The translations under genes and the position numbers were made by a program. The notes under the pieces were generated by a model. That model did not search any database. It was not told the DNA's origin and worked only from the letters and a program-made list of their open reading frames with translations. Below, piece after piece: positions 61,603-64,000 of a stretch of DNA of 64,000 nucleotides. The stretch covers positions 46,870,111 to 46,934,110 of the forward strand of contig CM023537.1 of the NCBI GenBank assembly GCA_013350335.1, given 5' to 3'. This DNA comes from Chimonanthus salicifolius (lineage: Eukaryota; Streptophyta; Magnoliopsida; Laurales; Calycanthaceae). Numbering within the stretch: the stretch's first letter is position 1; each line of letters starts with the position of its first letter.

Positions 61603-63480
61603 TGATGGGAGGGAGTGCCTTTTGGCATAGTAGTGGCTTCCACAGCAGAGTTCTTTGCTTGAGCATATGTTTCAACTAAATTGTCAACAATATGAAGACA
61701 TTCCTCATCAGAGAAATCATCCTGTTCAGTAATCGTCTCCACATTGAAATTCAATTGTAGGTCTTGAACATCAATCGGACCAATCAATGGATTATCATCC
61801 AGACCATCGAGGAGAGAGAATTTATTTGTAGGATTTTTTGTTGGCGAGCTTTTTGGTCTTTGATCTTTAAAGCTCCAGGATGCATTTGGGCACTCCTCCT
61901 TGCTATCTTGACTGTTTCAGGGGCTGAACAGACAACTTTGCCTTTAACACTGGGAGGTAGGGGCTGAATAGAAGAAGTGTTGGGAGAGTTTGTAGGTCCT
62001 CTAGAATTTGGTTGCTCGAGGGATGGATTTGTAGGGCCACCAGTAGCTGGTTGCTTCTTGGTCCACACTTGCTTAGGTTGCTTTACAGCCATGGGACAAT
62101 CAGAGTTGGAGTGACTGAAGACTGGCAAGGTAGAGCAAGGCCTTGGCTTCCAATCGTACTCAACTCGTTGATAGACAGTTCCATGCGATGTTATGAGGGT
62201 TAGAGTGTCTGGAAGCTCAGTGGATGGAGTGATTTCAACACAAACCCGAGCCTGGGCTAGGTTGGATCCAGAAGCAGGTTGTAGAGTCCATGAAAGATGG
62301 ATTACCCACCAAACTTGCAATACGACTCAGATTCTTTGTGGTCTGGAATGCACCGTTGAGATTTGGGAGCTTGATCCAAGGGGGAAGGGATTCCAAATTT
62401 TCCTTGTCTAAGTTTGAGGATAAATCCCAACGCTTCAGCAGCAACGGCCGACTCTGGATAAAATATGGCCCATTTTCTAACACAGCTTGGCAGTCTTCTT
62501 CATTCCCAAACTTGAAGAGAAAATAGCCATCATTCATAGTGTAAATCTGTAACCCAGCTGGTGAGTTCCACTGTTTTAATAAACCACTTTTGACAAATGG
62601 ATAATTTGGTTTTCTACCAACAAAATAACCAACCAAGAAGGATCGACAACGTGTCTCTCCTTCCACAATGTCATCATCAGGGAATTGAGCAGCAAAAGTA
62701 ATATTTGTGCCAGATTCAACAAATCTCAGGTTAAGGGATGTTTCCTTCTTTTTTCGAAAAAGGGAAGCCCATTTTTATCTGCAGAAATCCCAACAGTGTT
62801 GTCCGATGGGAGAGGTAATGTATTTGGTTGGTCTTGGTTTGCAGGGTGTGTCCAGAAACTGCACCCATGCTGGAAAGTCTGCCAAAGTTGGTAGAATTTT
62901 GGTGGTTTGAGGTCCCACCAGGTTTGATAATTTTGGAGGCTTTGATAGCCACGTTGTAGGTACCCCCACCCCTATTTTCCTTAATATGGGTTGGCTTTTT
63001 TGAAGGGGTAGAGTTTGATGGCCCACCTTTAGCATTGCCAGGTTGTACATTGCAGGTGCTAGCATGAGGCACAGTACCTTGAGCAATGTGTGTGACCAAT
63101 GGGACGTTTGCACCGTTGCTGGAATTTACTTCCACTTCTCCGGCAGCAACATGAGAGCCCAGGCTGCCTGAGGAGGTAGAAGAAGATGAGGATTCTCTGA
63201 GGCTGGATCTAGCCATTTGAACTAATTCTGGGTCAGCATCCACCAGGGATAAGCCCTCCATTTTCGGAAGCAATAGATGCAGCAATCATACTAACTTTCC
63301 TGTCATTATCAGATTTATAAAAATCTTGGGGGTCAAAAACAAATTTGGCCCTTGTAGCTTGTGCAGGTGCATGTGTCCCTTGCTGTGGTGGTTGGTTCTT
63401 CATATGTAAGGCTGCACAATCAGCAACAAGGAAGCAACAGTTCAACTGGGATGGTTGAAGGGAAAAGGTCCTGTTTCCTT
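61599..63480 (-). pseudogene. LINE ORF1 (DUF4283-type RNA-binding gag-like protein)
   Basis: ORF1 proteins bind the element RNA. The central section (62235-62666) shows FLVGYFVGRKPNYPFV, MNDGYFLFKFGNEEDCQ, VLENGPYFIQSRPLLLKRW and LPPWIKLPNL, the DUF4283 domain of plant LINE ORF1. After a frameshift near 62250-62320 comes ARVCVEITPSTELPD and a decayed zinc-knuckle region, then a Pro/Thr/Asn-rich linker. The section up to 63261, with further frames to about 63445, is Ser-rich and low in complexity. The end at 61599 abuts the ORF2 start. Frame breaks near 62731, 62300 and 61784 inactivate it. Confidence 0.82.
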
Positions 63481-63862
63481 CTGCAAATGTAATCTGCTAG
63501 AAACGCTATTTGTTCTTCTTTGTCGCTGCATCTTCTAAACTTCTTTTGAAACTGTTTCAGTCTTTCGGAGACTGAATCTTTTCTCTTGCAGCAAGGATCA
63601 GCTCCTCCGGAGCACCCAAAGGGATTTCAACGCCATTTCGTATGGCCGCCACAATAAAGTTGATTTTAACATCAACGGACCAGTAATCTGAGAGAAGGGT
63701 GCTCTCAAGCATCTCAGCCTGAGCCTTCAGATCCAGAGCTGGATTCGGAATAGGATCCGTAGGCTTTGGTTTGTGTTTAGGGGATTTTCGGTTTTTGCCC
63801 TATTGCAGCATGAGTAGAAAGTTGGAGAAGAAAGGAAGGGGTGGGAGAAGAAGAAAGGAAAG

Positions 63863-64000
63863 GGTTAATGAATTAGAAATAAAATTTTAAGCAAATTTTT
63901 TTTTTTTGAAAAATTAAAATAACTTTTATTAGTGAAATCAAGTGGACTAAAATTGAATTTTAGATGCAAATTTTGATCTACTCATGGTTTACCATATTTA
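63863..64000. repeat. Second tandem duplication, right unit, part 2
   Basis: TTAATGAATTAGAAATAAAA and following bases match 48785-48930, so the right unit continues beyond the LINE and past the window edge. Confidence 0.9.

Larger units (their letters stand above)
57306..63862 (-). mobile_element. LINE (L1-type non-LTR retrotransposon), about 6.5 kb
   Basis: On the minus strand the order is 5' leader, ORF1, ORF2, 3' untranslated region and a short A tail (plus-strand TTTTT at 57306-57310). The insertion splits the second tandem unit, whose uninterrupted site is seen at about 48780. Both ORFs are broken by frameshifts and stops, but long sections remain open. The right border is placed where AGGAAAGGG gives way to duplicated flank; no clean target-site duplication is evident. 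Confidence 0.92.

Overview
The window is nuclear DNA from a flowering plant. Genes are sparse, introns follow the GT-AG rule, and most of the sequence is AT-rich transposon debris (TRIM, Copia, Gypsy, LINE, SINE, MULE, Stowaway and PIF-like elements). The species cannot be named from the sequence; a woody magnoliid or early-diverging eudicot is a guess.

Only two cellular gene families are present: a nitronate monooxygenase (NMO, + strand) and a MATE/DETOXIFICATION efflux carrier (- strand), arranged tail to tail. This pair lies in a large tandem duplication. The window opens on the stop codon of an off-window NMO copy, continues through the 3.85 kb spacer and reaches a 5'-truncated, frameshifted MATE relic (3857-6842). 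A third fragment of the spacer is fused directly to that relic (6845-7850). After about 10 kb of unclassified repeats comes a second NMO (18157-23570), carrying an in-frame TAG and apparently missing one exon, so probably a pseudogene. It is followed by the same spacer and an apparently intact eight-exon, 507-residue MATE gene (27407-34430). This MATE gene is the only cellular gene here that looks functional.

7.85-18 kb: LTR-like debris and a head-to-tail series of an unclassified 0.5-1 kb repeat with a GC-rich core. 19.8-22.1 kb (NMO intron 3): a 2.28 kb TIR element carrying about eight copies of a 158-bp satellite. 34.4-37.3 kb: intergenic DNA. 37.3-43.0 kb: a LINE scrap followed by a 5,366-bp Mutator-like element with about 342-bp TIRs, target-site duplications, a decayed transposase and a second, oppositely oriented transposon-associated gene. 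45.7-64 kb: a second tandem duplication with an offset of about 8,489 bp. Its left copy carries a Copia 5' part invaded by a Gypsy-type LTR with an array of GGTTCGGCC hairpins; its right copy is split by a nearly full-length L1-type LINE (57306-63862, - strand).

There is no operon-like cooperation between genes. The interest lies in duplication architecture, nested insertions and several short unclassified palindrome-rich repeat families. Coordinates of splice sites, TIRs and TSDs were read by eye; repeat boundaries given as approximate may be off by tens of bases.
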